This document shows positions 43,019-51,656 of a DNA stretch of 64,000 nt, piece by piece. Origin of the DNA: RGIG8745 sp045576655 (GTDB taxonomy: Bacteria; Bacteroidota; Bacteroidia; Bacteroidales; Bacteroidaceae); the NCBI GenBank assembly GCA_045576655.1, contig JAZNGW010000022.1, positions 186,001 to 250,000 on the forward strand, written 5' to 3'. Below the pieces are notes generated by a model that worked only from the letters and a program-made list of their open reading frames with translations, made no database searches and had not been told where the DNA came from. The stretch's first letter is position 1. Every line of letters begins with the position of its first letter. The translations under genes and the position numbers were made by a program.

Positions 43019-43792
43019 ATGTCTAAAATCAGTCCATTGGCATTTATTGATCCAAGTGCCAAAGTAGGAGAAAATTGCGAAATCGGTCCATTCTGCTTTA
43101 TCGACAAGAATGTAGTTATAGGTGATAACAATGTTCTTATGCCAAGCGTTACTATTATGGAAGGTACGCGCATGGGCAACGGAAACAGATTATTTCCAGG
43201 CGCAGTTATTGGCGCTGTTCCACAGGACCTGAAGTTTCGTGGAGAAGAAACAACAACGGAGATTGGCGATAACAACACTATCCGCGAGAATGTGACGATT
43301 CACCGCGGCACAGCTTCTAAGGGCAAGACTGTTGTGGGAAGCAATAACCTTATCATGGAGAACGCTCACATTGCTCACGACTGTGAAGTGGGAAGTGGCA
43401 TCATCATGGGCAACTCAACAAAGTTGGCAGGTGAGGTTGTTGTTGATGACAACGCTATAATCAGTGCGGTTGTTCTTGTTCATCAGTTCTGCCGCATAGG
43501 TGGTTACACAATGGTACAAGGCGGTAGCCGAACAAGCAAGGATATACCTCCGTTCATTATTGGCGGCAAGGAGCCTATTTCATACTGCGGACTCAATATT
43601 GTGGGACTCCGTCGTCGCGGATTCGCACCGGAACTCATTGAGAACATTCACAATGCTTACCGATTAATCTACAACAGCAACTTGACCGTAAACGAAGCAG
43701 TTGAGCAGATTAAGGCTGAAATCCCAATGAGCAAGGAGATTGAATACATCATTGAATTTGTGACATCATCTCAAAGAGGCATAATCCGTTAA
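43019..43792 (+). CDS. lpxA: UDP-N-acetylglucosamine O-acyltransferase
   Basis: A 257-residue trimeric hexapeptide-repeat enzyme, the first step of lipid A synthesis. The beta-helix begins IDPSAKVGENCEIGPFCFID. The active-site histidine lies in NAHIAHDCEVGSGIIMGN, with VVHQ-like VLVHQFCRIGGY and GLNIVGLRRRGFAPE following. The helical C-terminus is complete. It is the third lpx gene of the operon and starts 14 bp after lpxC-fabZ. Confidence 0.97.
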   Translation: MSKISPLAFIDPSAKVGENCEIGPFCFIDKNVVIGDNNVLMPSVTIMEGTRMGNGNRLFPGAVIGAVPQDLKFRGEETTTEIGDNNTIRENVTIHRGTASKGKTVVGSNNLIMENAHIAHDCEVGSGIIMGNSTKLAGEVVVDDNAIISAVVLVHQFCRIGGYTMVQGGSRTSKDIPPFIIGGKEPISYCGLNIVGLRRRGFAPELIENIHNAYRLIYNSNLTVNEAVEQIKAEIPMSKEIEYIIEFVTSSQRGIIR

Positions 43793-43803
43793 CAAAGTAG
43801 AAT

Positions 43804-44346
43804 ATGGTATACCGCTTTACAATCATTTCGGATGAGGTCGAAGACTTCATGAGAGAAATAAAGATTGATTCTGACGCCACATTCTTCGAGCTCCATAAGG
43901 CAATATTGAATTCGTGCGGTTATGCAGATGACCAAATGACCTCATTTTCAATCTGTGAGAACGGATGGGAAAAGGTGCAGGATGTGACTTTGGAAGAGAT
44001 GGACACTGACTCCGATGAAGACTCTTTCGTGATGGCGGAGACACTCCTTAGTGATTTGCTTGAGGATGAAAAGCAGCATTTGCTTTATACCTTTGATCCT
44101 CTGACAGACAGGTGTCTATTTATGGAACTTTCAGAAATCATCACGGGAAAAACGCTTAAGGCAGCAAAGGTTAGTCGCAGCCTGGGAGAAGCGCCGCAGC
44201 AACTTATTGATTTTGATGAAATGTTGGCAAAAACTCCGATTGTAACTACTGCAGATCTTGATGATGACGAAGATCTGTACGGAAGTGACATCAGTGACGA
44301 GGAAATCAATTTTGAGGGACTTGACATCAGTGACGGGGAGTTCTAA
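43804..44346 (+). CDS. PRiA4_ORF3-like acidic protein
   Basis: A 180-residue, strongly acidic protein. The N-terminal 120 residues (MVYRFTIISDEVEDFMREIK, then FSICENGWEKVQDVTLEEMD, and LLYTFDPLTDRCLFMELSE) resemble the plasmid pRiA4b ORF3 / IS1096 TnpR-like domain, a family named from mobile elements but common in chromosomes. The C-terminus is a low-complexity acidic tail (DLDDDEDLYGSDISDEEINF). No catalytic function is known. It lies between lpxA (11 bp) and miaA (31 bp) in the operon, where it seems to be a regular resident in this group, by recollection. Confidence 0.75.
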   Translation: MVYRFTIISDEVEDFMREIKIDSDATFFELHKAILNSCGYADDQMTSFSICENGWEKVQDVTLEEMDTDSDEDSFVMAETLLSDLLEDEKQHLLYTFDPLTDRCLFMELSEIITGKTLKAAKVSRSLGEAPQQLIDFDEMLAKTPIVTTADLDDDEDLYGSDISDEEINFEGLDISDGEF

Positions 44347-44377
44347 AGTTGTATTGCCTATTTAAACAAACTTGTTG

Positions 44378-45277
44378 ATGCAACAAAAAACTCTTATAGT
44401 GCTTGTCGGTCCGACAGGCATAGGAAAGACAGAGCTTAGCCTATCTATGGCTAAGCTTTTGTCGTCTCCTATAGTCTCTGCCGATTCACGCCAGATATAC
44501 AAAACTATTAGCATTGGTACTGCCGCACCGACAAAGGAGCAGCTGTCTCAGGCGCAACATTATTTCGTGGGCCAGTTGGAACTGGACGAATATTATAGTG
44601 CGGCGCAATATGAAACAGACGTGCTGAATCTTCTGGGCGAGCTGTTCGATACTCACGACACGGTACTTATGACAGGAGGCAGCATGATGTACATAGATGC
44701 TGTAACTAAGGGCATTGATGATATTCCCTCTGTTGATGATGAGACACGCAGCTTGCTTAAACAGCGCTTTGAGACTGAAGGTTTAGAGCCGTTACTTGAA
44801 GAGCTCCGCTTGCTTGATCCTGATTATTATGCTATTGTAGACAAGAAGAATCATAAGCGCGTAGTTCATGCGTTGGAAATCTGCTATATGACGGGCAAGA
44901 CATTCACTTCGTTTCGCAAAAGCGAATCTAAAGAACGCCCTTTTCGTATAGTGAAAATAGGGCTTCGGATGGAACGCGAGCGTCTTTTTGACCGTATCAA
45001 CAAACGGGTTGACAAGATGATTGAAGACGGGCTTGTGGAAGAAGCGCGGAGCGTAAGCCACTTGCGCCATCTCAATTCCCTTAACACTGTGGGCTACAAG
45101 GAGATGTTCAAATTTATCGATGGGGAATGGGACTTGTATACTGCCACAGAGCGACTGAAGAAAAATACTCGAGTCTATGCCAAGAAGCAAATGACATGGT
45201 TTAAGAAGGATGAAAGCATTCATTGGTTTGATGCTGAAACAGTTAGTGCGGAAGATATTTTGAAGATATGCAAATAG
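44378..45277 (+). CDS. miaA: tRNA dimethylallyltransferase
   Basis: A 299-residue enzyme adding a dimethylallyl group to A37 of tRNAs reading codons that begin with U. The ATG at 44378 is preferred to two TTG codons just upstream. The P-loop GPTGIGKTEL begins at about residue 10, followed by ADSRQIYKTISIGTAAPT (substrate-binding aspartate and arginine), TGGSMMYIDAVTKGIDDIP and NTVGYKEMFKFIDGEW. It ends inside the start of the helicase gene (10-bp overlap). Confidence 0.96.
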   Translation: MQQKTLIVLVGPTGIGKTELSLSMAKLLSSPIVSADSRQIYKTISIGTAAPTKEQLSQAQHYFVGQLELDEYYSAAQYETDVLNLLGELFDTHDTVLMTGGSMMYIDAVTKGIDDIPSVDDETRSLLKQRFETEGLEPLLEELRLLDPDYYAIVDKKNHKRVVHALEICYMTGKTFTSFRKSESKERPFRIVKIGLRMERERLFDRINKRVDKMIEDGLVEEARSVSHLRHLNSLNTVGYKEMFKFIDGEWDLYTATERLKKNTRVYAKKQMTWFKKDESIHWFDAETVSAEDILKICK

Positions 45278-47289
45278 ATACAGGCAACGAACAATTCCGG
45301 AACGCCCTTAACTTGGTGCAATTTACCAATTCATCGGTGTTTCTTACAGGAAAGGCAGGCACGGGAAAGTCTACCTTCTTGAAGTATGTCTGTAAGAATA
45401 CGAAGAAGAAGTTTGTGGTGCTTGCTCCTACAGGTATTGCTGCTATAAATGCAGGCGGGAGCACTCTTCATAGTTTCTTCAAACTTCCATTTCATCCGTT
45501 TGTGCCGGACGACCCGCGCTATACCGGAGGCAGATTGCGCTCCGCCTTGAAGTACAATAAGGCTCATTGCAAGCTTGTGAAGGAGGTGGAACTTGTCATT
45601 ATAGATGAGATTTCGATGGTGCGTGCCGACATAATAGATTTCGTTGATAGGATTCTGCGTCATTATTCAGGTAATATGCGAGAGCCTTTTGGTGGTAAGC
45701 AGATGCTGTTTGTTGGTGACGTTTTCCAATTGGAGCCGGTTGTGACTCGTGACGAGAGGGAAATCCTTAATCGTTTTTATGAGACTCCTTATTTCTTTTC
45801 TGCGAGGGTTTTTCGCGAGATGCCGCTTGTCTCTATTGAGTTTACTAAGGTTTACCGGCAAAATGATTCGACCTTTGTGAAAGTCCTTGACCATATAAGG
45901 ACAAATACAGCTACATCTGCTGATTTACAACTGCTTAACACTTGTGTGGGGCAGGAGATTGGCAGCGAAGACGGGGGCGGAATGTTTGTGACGCTGGCCA
46001 CTCGCCGTGATGTGGTAGACAATATTAACAAAGGCAATCTGGAGGAGATTGAAGGCGATTCGGTGGTGCTGCAAGGTGAGATAAAAGGTGAGTTTCCGCT
46101 CAATTCACTTCCTACTTCTTTAGAGCTCGAATTGAAAGTTGGTGCGCAGATAATCTTCGTGAAGAATGATATGGAGAAGCGTTGGGTGAACGGAACTATA
46201 GGTGTGGTGACGGAAATAGATGTTGAGGGGAAGAGTATTTCTGTGGTAACTGAAGAGGGAAAGCATTTTGATGTTGAGAGGGTTAAGTGGTCTAATGTGA
46301 GGTATTCCTATAACGAGAAGGAGAAAAAGATTGAAGAGGAGGAATTAGGGGTGTTCACTCAGTTTCCAGTCCGCTTGGCATGGGCGATAACAATCCATAA
46401 AAGCCAGGGACTGACGTTTAGTCGTGTAGCGATTGACTTTTCGGGAGGTGTATTTGCTGGAGGACAAACATATGTGGCTCTGAGCAGATGCCGCTCACTT
46501 GACGGTATCCAACTTAAGAAGGATATAAGTCATACTGATATATTCGTGAATCCTGCGGTAGTGAGTTTCTCGGAGAGATTCAATGACCAGCAGGCAGTGG
46601 ACAATGCCTTGAAGCGTGCTGCTGCGGACATTGAATATAGTGATGCAGTTAAATCGTTTGACGAGGGAGAATTTGGCGATTTCCTTGCGCATTTCTTTAA
46701 GGCGATACACGCTCGCTATGATATAGAAAAACCGTTCGTGGTGAGGTATATGAGGCGTAAGCTTGGAGTGATTAACTCTTTGCGCGACAAGGTTAAGGAA
46801 CTTTATTTGAAACTTGATGATAAGCAACGTGAACTCGATGCCAAGCAGGAAATCTTAGATAAGTATGCCGACGAATATTTTGCGTTGGGGATAGAAAGCG
46901 TGAAACTTGGTGCGCCTGATGCTGCTTTGGCTAATTTTGACAAAGCCATAGCTATGAACCCTCGCCATGTGGATGCGTTTGTGCATAAAGCGCGACTTTT
47001 GTATGACATGGGCGCTTATAGGGATGCTTTAACCTGTGTGAACAAGGCGCTTGATGTTATTCCTACATATTTTAAGGCTATCTATAATCGTGGAAAGATT
47101 TACTATGCGCTAAATGAATTGGAGTTTGCTGCAGCTGATCTTGACCGTGCCACATCGATGAAGAAGGACAATATCAGTGCCCACCAGCTCTTCGGGGATA
47201 TATTAGACAGTATGGGAGATGAGGAATCTGCGGCTTTGCACTGGACTATAGCAGAGCGTTTGCGAAAAAAGAAGAGCGGAAAGAAATGA
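45268..47289 (+). CDS. Pif1-like superfamily 1 helicase with TPR tail
   Basis: A 673-residue protein. The N-terminal two thirds is a RecD/Pif1-type helicase: Walker A GKAGTGKST at 28-36, APTGIAAINAGGSTLHSFF (motif Ia), Walker B IIDEISMV with DE at 113-114, GDVFQLEPV (motif III), and C-terminal TIHKSQGLTFSRVAIDF with YVALSRCRSLDGI (motifs V-VI). After a linker and a coiled coil (DKQRELDAKQEILDKYADEY), TPR-like repeats (ALANFDKAIAMNPRHVDAFV, ALTCVNKALDVIPTYFKAIY) fill the last 150 residues. The helicase is clear; the TPR part suggests protein contacts. It overlaps miaA by 10 bp. Confidence 0.9.
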   Translation: MQIDTGNEQFRNALNLVQFTNSSVFLTGKAGTGKSTFLKYVCKNTKKKFVVLAPTGIAAINAGGSTLHSFFKLPFHPFVPDDPRYTGGRLRSALKYNKAHCKLVKEVELVIIDEISMVRADIIDFVDRILRHYSGNMREPFGGKQMLFVGDVFQLEPVVTRDEREILNRFYETPYFFSARVFREMPLVSIEFTKVYRQNDSTFVKVLDHIRTNTATSADLQLLNTCVGQEIGSEDGGGMFVTLATRRDVVDNINKGNLEEIEGDSVVLQGEIKGEFPLNSLPTSLELELKVGAQIIFVKNDMEKRWVNGTIGVVTEIDVEGKSISVVTEEGKHFDVERVKWSNVRYSYNEKEKKIEEEELGVFTQFPVRLAWAITIHKSQGLTFSRVAIDFSGGVFAGGQTYVALSRCRSLDGIQLKKDISHTDIFVNPAVVSFSERFNDQQAVDNALKRAAADIEYSDAVKSFDEGEFGDFLAHFFKAIHARYDIEKPFVVRYMRRKLGVINSLRDKVKELYLKLDDKQRELDAKQEILDKYADEYFALGIESVKLGAPDAALANFDKAIAMNPRHVDAFVHKARLLYDMGAYRDALTCVNKALDVIPTYFKAIYNRGKIYYALNELEFAAADLDRATSMKKDNISAHQLFGDILDSMGDEESAALHWTIAERLRKKKSGKK

Positions 47290-47300
47290 CACAAAGAAAA

Positions 47301-47340
47301 TCACCCCGTCAATATGCGGTAAAGCAAATTGGCGGGGTGA
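47301..47340. terminator. Hairpin between convergent helicase and DUF5606 genes
   Basis: TCACCCCG at 47301-47308 pairs with CGGGGTGA at 47333-47340, with extra pairing CAA/TTG inside; the T run is short. It lies just past the helicase stop. Confidence 0.7.
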
Positions 47341-47362
47341 CTGTTGTCTATAGGGCTGTCTT

Positions 47363-47776
47363 TTACTCCTCTGTTTCTGTGAGAGCGAAAGATGTCATTC
47401 CGTCTGCGATGAGCAGGTTGTACCATGCGAGAACTTTGCGCATATCGCTTACGCGAACACGGTCTGTGTCATAGTTAGGGAGTACAGCTTCGAAGAACTC
47501 GATGATTTCTTCCTGTGACGCTTTCTTTGATGAGAGGTCGACTGCTTTGCCTTCGTACTTTTCACGTATAGATTCAAATACAGAAGCGAGAGAAACTTCC
47601 TTGTCATCGTTTGTATAGATTGATATATCTGCAAGGGATACGACTTTGTCTGCGCTGTGTGCAGGCATACGCTTCTTAGCCTCGTCAATAGTTTCTACAA
47701 TCAACATTTTATTACCGCGTGAAACAAGGCGGTAGAGTCCTGGTTTGCCAGAAATGGCCAAAATTGTCTTAAGCAT
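47363..47776 (-). CDS. DUF5606 protein
   Basis: A 137-residue cytoplasmic protein without signal or membrane segments. The start MLKTILAISGKPGLYRLVSR and the block NKMLIVETIDEAKKRMPAHS match the DUF5606 family I recall as widespread in Bacteroidota. A C-terminal segment VRVSDMRKVLAWYNLLIADG is also conserved. The function is unknown. It has its own promoter (47849-47856), preceded by the 21-bp array D. Confidence 0.85.
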   Translation of the reverse strand: MLKTILAISGKPGLYRLVSRGNKMLIVETIDEAKKRMPAHSADKVVSLADISIYTNDDKEVSLASVFESIREKYEGKAVDLSSKKASQEEIIEFFEAVLPNYDTDRVRVSDMRKVLAWYNLLIADGMTSFALTETEE

Positions 47777-47848
47777 TTTAGTATGTGTTTGTTGTTAGTA
47801 AGGTCTGCAAACTGACTTGCGCCCTTTTTGTGATATTTTTTTATTGTG

Positions 47849-47856
47849 CAAAGTTA
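47849..47856 (-). promoter_or_regulatory. Minus-strand -7 promoter element of the DUF5606 gene
   Basis: CAAAGTTA reads TAACTTTG on the minus strand. CAAA at 47877-47880 lies 20 bp further upstream, close to the -33 element. Array D starts 68 bp upstream of the -7. Confidence 0.65.
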
Positions 47857-47924
47857 ATCTCATATTCGATACAATGCAAAAGTTGAATGATAAAAAAACT
47901 AAATATTGTGCCTTCGGTACTTTA

Positions 47925-48008
47925 AACTTAGACTAAGTTTGTATGAACTTAGACTGAATCTCTACAAACTTAGTCTGTGTTTGTACAGACTTAGGCTATG
48001 TCTGTAAC
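47925..48008. repeat. Array D: four palindromic units with 21-bp period
   Basis: Units start at 47925, 47946, 47967 and 47988, exactly 21 bp apart. The first core is a 15-bp odd palindrome AACTTAGACTAAGTT; the others are AACTTAGACTGAATC, AACTTAGTCTGTGTT and GACTTAGGCTATGTC. Linkers are TGTATG, TCTACA, TGTACA and TGTAAC. It occupies part of the 306-bp gap 47777-48082; the only other signal there is the DUF5606 promoter. Confidence 0.82.
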
Positions 48009-48082
48009 TTTTAGCTCGCTAATATCGGTGTTTTATCCGATATTAGACCTTTTTCTTTCTGTGAAGTGGCTGTTTGGGGAAT

Positions 48083-48670
48083 CTATAGTCTTTCGTTCTT
48101 GAGTTTTGACAGCAATTCTAAGACTTGTTCGTGTACATTTGCTTTTCCGTCATTGATTATTTGAAAGTCGGAGAGCGATGAGGTTTCTTGCTCTGTCAGT
48201 TGCTGCCGCATTCGTGACTCAATTTTTTCTTTGGTCGTATTGTCGCGTTGTATGGCACGTTTCAATCTAATTTCAGCAGGTGCGTATATTGCTACCGTAT
48301 GGTCGACCACATCGTTAAATTTAGATTCAAATAAAATGGCAGACTCCATGAATACAATCTCGGATTGCTGTTCTGAAGCCCATTGCAGGAAGTCGTTTTT
48401 GACAGCAGGATGTACCAACTGATTCATCTTGTCTGCGTTGGCTTTGTTTGCAAAAAGGAATCCTGCAATAACTTCTTTGTTGATACTTCCGTCGTTATTG
48501 TATGAGTCGGTGCCGATAAGGTGCTTGATGCTGGAAATTAGTGCCTTATTTGAGGACATAAGTTCCTTTGCCCTTGTATCGCAGTCGTATATGGGGTAGC
48601 CAAGTGATGAGATTATTTTGCAAACATATGTCTTCCCGCTTCCGATGCCTCCTGTGATTCCGACCTTCAT
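48083..48670 (-). CDS. coaE: Dephospho-CoA kinase
   Basis: A 195-residue kinase for the last step of coenzyme A synthesis. The P-loop GGIGSGKTYVCKII lies near residues 7-20, followed by YDCDTRAKELM (substrate aspartate) and QLVHPAVKNDFLQW, and the lid region RLKRAIQRDNTTKEKIESRM. Length and motifs are typical. It is the last gene of the nusB-yajC-ybbR-coaE run, six bases after the YbbR-like gene. Confidence 0.95.
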   Translation of the reverse strand: MKVGITGGIGSGKTYVCKIISSLGYPIYDCDTRAKELMSSNKALISSIKHLIGTDSYNNDGSINKEVIAGFLFANKANADKMNQLVHPAVKNDFLQWASEQQSEIVFMESAILFESKFNDVVDHTVAIYAPAEIRLKRAIQRDNTTKEKIESRMRQQLTEQETSSLSDFQIINDGKANVHEQVLELLSKLKNERL

Positions 48671-48676
48671 AAGTGC

Positions 48677-49681
48677 TTATTGCTGGTGTTCGATGATGTA
48701 TTCCACGCTTTCCGGAGACAATTTCACATTTGCCACGTCTGTAGGTTGCTTAAGCAGGATTAACTGGCATTTCTTGGTTTCGGGGGTAATGCTGTTGTAG
48801 TCAACAACTACCTTGAAACTATCGGCTACGATGCTGTTAAACTTCTTTGCGCTTATGCGACTTGTAACGCTCACCTTTGACGGGAAGGTGTGTAGCAGAG
48901 TTCCATTAGGCACGTTAATAGTGCTTATGGGTACGGACATGGATTTTTCTGAAAACAATTCGATGTTGAACATTACGCTTACGGAGTCGGGGATTGCTTT
49001 TACTCCGTTTTGTGGGCAAAGAGCGAGTTTGCAACTGTGCGAGTGTTCGATGTTTTCGAAGTTGATTTTCTCGGTGTGTATGACATTTACGGACTTGTAA
49101 ATGTCAGCAGGGGCATAGATGTCTACAGAATCGGGAGTTATTTTAATGTTGCAAAGTGAATATTGCGAACCGGTAGTGATGTCCCCGGCATAGATTACGG
49201 GCACTCTTTTCTTTTCTCCGTTAGAATAGGGGAGGGATATTTGCGCAGGTGAAACAGAAACGAAGTTAATAGCGCCTGGCATTATTTTGCTTATATGGCG
49301 CTTGATTGCAGCGTTGTCGATGATTAGTGCGTTAGAGGTTCTCTCTAAATCGTTGTAGTCAAAAACAAGGCTCTGCTTGTTCTTTTCTGTTGTGAACATC
49401 ATTAGGTCGTAGCCTCTTCCAGCTGCCGTGACGCTGATACTTTCCGGAATGTCGGATGTTATCACCAGCTTTTCGGGAATATTTATTATTCGAATTTTGT
49501 AATCGACGAGAGCAGTTGTGCTTTCCTGGAATGCTTGCAGAAGCCAAAAAACTCCTGATATGCATAAGAAAACAAAAAACACCAAAAGTTCACGGTTGAC
49601 TTTAAGCAACCGTAACTTTTTGGTGTATGACTTAAGGATGGAAGCTAATCGCAGACTTCCACTTTTCATGTTTTCTTTCAT
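48677..49681 (-). CDS. YbbR-like domain protein
   Basis: A 334-residue protein with one N-terminal membrane segment (LLVFFVFLCISGVFWLLQAF) and an extracytoplasmic part of two or three YbbR-like beta domains (INIPEKLVITSDIPESISVT is typical of the first). In Bacillota YbbR (CdaR) regulates a cyclic di-AMP synthase; no such synthase lies in this window, so its function here is open. It is between yajC (1 bp) and coaE (6 bp), a tight operon. Confidence 0.85.
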   Translation of the reverse strand: MKENMKSGSLRLASILKSYTKKLRLLKVNRELLVFFVFLCISGVFWLLQAFQESTTALVDYKIRIINIPEKLVITSDIPESISVTAAGRGYDLMMFTTEKNKQSLVFDYNDLERTSNALIIDNAAIKRHISKIMPGAINFVSVSPAQISLPYSNGEKKRVPVIYAGDITTGSQYSLCNIKITPDSVDIYAPADIYKSVNVIHTEKINFENIEHSHSCKLALCPQNGVKAIPDSVSVMFNIELFSEKSMSVPISTINVPNGTLLHTFPSKVSVTSRISAKKFNSIVADSFKVVVDYNSITPETKKCQLILLKQPTDVANVKLSPESVEYIIEHQQ

Positions 49682-49682
49682 C

Positions 49683-50006
49683 TTATCTTTGCATCATGCT
49701 TGCAGGATCTGCAAATACATGGTTGCGGTCTATTTCGACTTTTACGCCGTTAGCGATTTCGATCACGATAAATGATTCGCCGTCTTTAGTGTCTTTTACA
49801 ATGCCGTAGATACCTCCTGATGTAATGATCTTCTGTCCTACAGTAAGGCTGTTCTGGAATTTCTGAAGCTCTTTCTGACGCTTTCTCTGTGGACGCCACA
49901 TGAGGAAGTAGAATACTGCAATCATGGCTACAATCATGATTAAGGGCATGAAATTACCTTGCTGTGGTGCTGCGTCTTGCAGCAAATTGATGGATAGTGT
50001 GTTCAT
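49683..50006 (-). CDS. yajC: Preprotein translocase subunit YajC
   Basis: A 107-residue single-span membrane protein of the Sec accessory complex. The membrane segment LIMIVAMIAVFYFLMWRPQR near residues 22-41 is followed by the conserved KRQKELQKFQNSLTVGQKII and TSGGIYGIVKDTKDGESFIV. Length is typical. Confidence 0.93.
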   Translation of the reverse strand: MNTLSINLLQDAAPQQGNFMPLIMIVAMIAVFYFLMWRPQRKRQKELQKFQNSLTVGQKIITSGGIYGIVKDTKDGESFIVIEIANGVKVEIDRNHVFADPASMMQR

Positions 50007-50030
50007 TTCTTTTATGTTTTTGTTTGTGTG

Positions 50031-50957
50031 TTAAGGCTTTAGCAGTTTATTTTCAGCTCGTAATTTTTTAACGATAGAATCGATGATTCCGTTTATGTAA
50101 CCTCCGCTTTTTGCAGTGCTGTAATATTTGGCAATCTCGACAAATTCGTTGATAGTTACAGATACGGGGATAGCAGGGAAACTTAGAATTTCTGCCAATG
50201 CAATCTGCATGATGATGACATCCATGAACGCAAGTCTGTTGAATTCCCAGTTTCTGACGTTCTGATTTATGAGAGAACGGTAGTCTTCATCGTTCAGAAT
50301 GGCGCGACGGAAGAGACGGATGGCAAACTCGCGGTCTTCTTCGTCCTTGTATTCAGGCATAAGTTCTTGATCTGCACCATTTTTCTCTTCGAATCGCTTG
50401 ATGGTTTTGAGAACAAAAGTGTCAACGACTTCCTTGTCGTCATTCCAGTAGAGGCTTTGCTCCTCCAGGACATTGTCTATGTCCTCGTCTTTCATGATGA
50501 TAGTCTTGTAGATCTTGCGCCAAACTTCACGGTCAGCAGCGTAGTCGTTTTCTTCAGCGCTCATGTATTCCTTGTAAAAGTCGGAAGTGACAATCCTGTT
50601 GTAAAGCGACTTGATATAGTCCTTGTCGTTGTCCCAAGACTTCTTCTGAGTTTCCTTAAAATCAATGAGTTGCTTGTTCAGTTCGAGCTGCTGCACGAAT
50701 TTGTTTTCGATGAAACGTCTGTTTACAACCTGGTTGTTATGAGATATCTTGTTGTTTCTTTCTTGACGTTCTACTTGCTCTTCGGCGAAACGCGTTACAG
50801 CAATGATAAGCATAAGTAAGTAGTTGTAGAGGTCGTAGGCTTTGGAAAGGCTGAAAAGTAGTTCCTTTTCGGCTGTGTCAATATTCTTGCCGCCGTTTTG
50901 GTAGTAAGAATAAACGAGTTGCACGATCTTTAATCGGATAAGTGTGCGGTTAATCAT
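50031..50957 (-). CDS. nusB: Transcription antitermination factor NusB, long Bacteroidota form
   Basis: A 308-residue protein, about twice the length of E. coli NusB. The start MINRTLIRLKIVQLVYSYYQ (ATG at 50957; the in-frame TTG two codons upstream is less likely) fits Bacteroidota homologues. The canonical NusB helical part occupies the C-terminus: REFAIRLFRRAILNDEDYRS, then RLAFMDVIIMQIALAEILSF and INEFVEIAKYYSTAKSGGYI, and NGIIDSIVKKL. The middle 130 residues are an insertion typical of this phylum. It binds boxA RNA with NusE for rRNA antitermination, by family knowledge. It heads the nusB-yajC-ybbR-coaE operon. Confidence 0.9.
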   Translation of the reverse strand: MINRTLIRLKIVQLVYSYYQNGGKNIDTAEKELLFSLSKAYDLYNYLLMLIIAVTRFAEEQVERQERNNKISHNNQVVNRRFIENKFVQQLELNKQLIDFKETQKKSWDNDKDYIKSLYNRIVTSDFYKEYMSAEENDYAADREVWRKIYKTIIMKDEDIDNVLEEQSLYWNDDKEVVDTFVLKTIKRFEEKNGADQELMPEYKDEEDREFAIRLFRRAILNDEDYRSLINQNVRNWEFNRLAFMDVIIMQIALAEILSFPAIPVSVTINEFVEIAKYYSTAKSGGYINGIIDSIVKKLRAENKLLKP

Positions 50958-50992
50958 AATCAAAAAACTCTTTTTTTGTTGAAATTTGAATG

Positions 50993-51000
50993 CAAAAGTA
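50993..51000 (-). promoter_or_regulatory. Possible minus-strand -7 element of the nusB operon
   Basis: CAAAAGTA reads TACTTTTG on the minus strand, which fits TAnnTTTG, 36 bp upstream of the nusB ATG. No correctly spaced -33 element was found. Confidence 0.45.
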
Positions 51001-51143
51001 GTAAAAATATAGCAAATGGACTAAAAAAAGGGGGAATGATTGCGCTCTGATGAAAAAAAACAAGATTTTATTTGATTGAATGAAAAAAAACGGACATTTT
51101 TGCGTAGTGATTTTTTTTGAACCTTAAATTACTAGAAAATATT

Positions 51144-51473
51144 ATGATGAATGATGCAGACAAAGACCTTCTGTTCTCGGAGAGTGTGAAGGCGGGGAAA
51201 AGAATTTATTATTTTGATGTTAAGCAGAGTCGTAACGGCGACAAGTATATTGCTATAACTGAAAGCAAGAAGATTGTGGATAACTCAGCAGAGGTGCCGC
51301 GTTTCTCATTCGAAAAGCATAAATTGTTCCTTTATAAAGAGGACTACGAGAAGTTTGTGACGGCTTTGACAAAGGTGCTTGCTGTGGCAAAGGACGAATT
51401 GTCCGTTGAGGAGGCTACTGCGGCAACAGAGGAACCGACAAATGAATCACTTAACATAGATATCGAGTTTTAA
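51144..51473 (+). CDS. DUF3276 / PUR-alpha-like nucleic-acid-binding protein
   Basis: A 109-residue protein. The start is placed at the ATG pair 51144/51147; the frame opens at 51117 with a TTG. The core SVKAGKRIYYFDVKQSRNGD, then YIAITESKK and FSFEKHKLFLYKEDYEKFVT, matches the DUF3276 family, which has the PUR-alpha fold and binds single-stranded nucleic acid. The C-terminal tail is acidic (EEATAATEEPTNES). It is divergent from nusB and 260 bp before rplY. Confidence 0.85.
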   Translation: MMNDADKDLLFSESVKAGKRIYYFDVKQSRNGDKYIAITESKKIVDNSAEVPRFSFEKHKLFLYKEDYEKFVTALTKVLAVAKDELSVEEATAATEEPTNESLNIDIEF

Positions 51474-51608
51474 AAATACGATTCAGAAGTATTGTGTCTA
51501 CGAGCCTTTTAGCAAAAAAAAAGTTCGTGGATGATATATTTGTGCGTGCAATAAGTTTGCTCGGTGTAAATCTGTAATAGCGAAGGGTGCGTATTCTTAA
51601 CAAAACCT

Positions 51609-51639
51609 TTTGCTGTTTGGAATAATATTTGTACCTTTG
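51609..51639 (+). promoter_or_regulatory. Consensus Bacteroidota promoter of rplY
   Basis: TTTG at 51609-51612, exactly 19 bp, then TACCTTTG at 51632-51639. Transcription should start near 51646, giving a leader of about 88 nt. Confidence 0.8.
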
Positions 51640-51656
51640 CACCGCTTTTTTGACAG

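Noticed and set aside
43804..44346. Mobile element suspected from the IS1096/pRiA4-like name
   Set aside because: No transposase, inverted repeats or target duplication; the gene sits in a compact operon.
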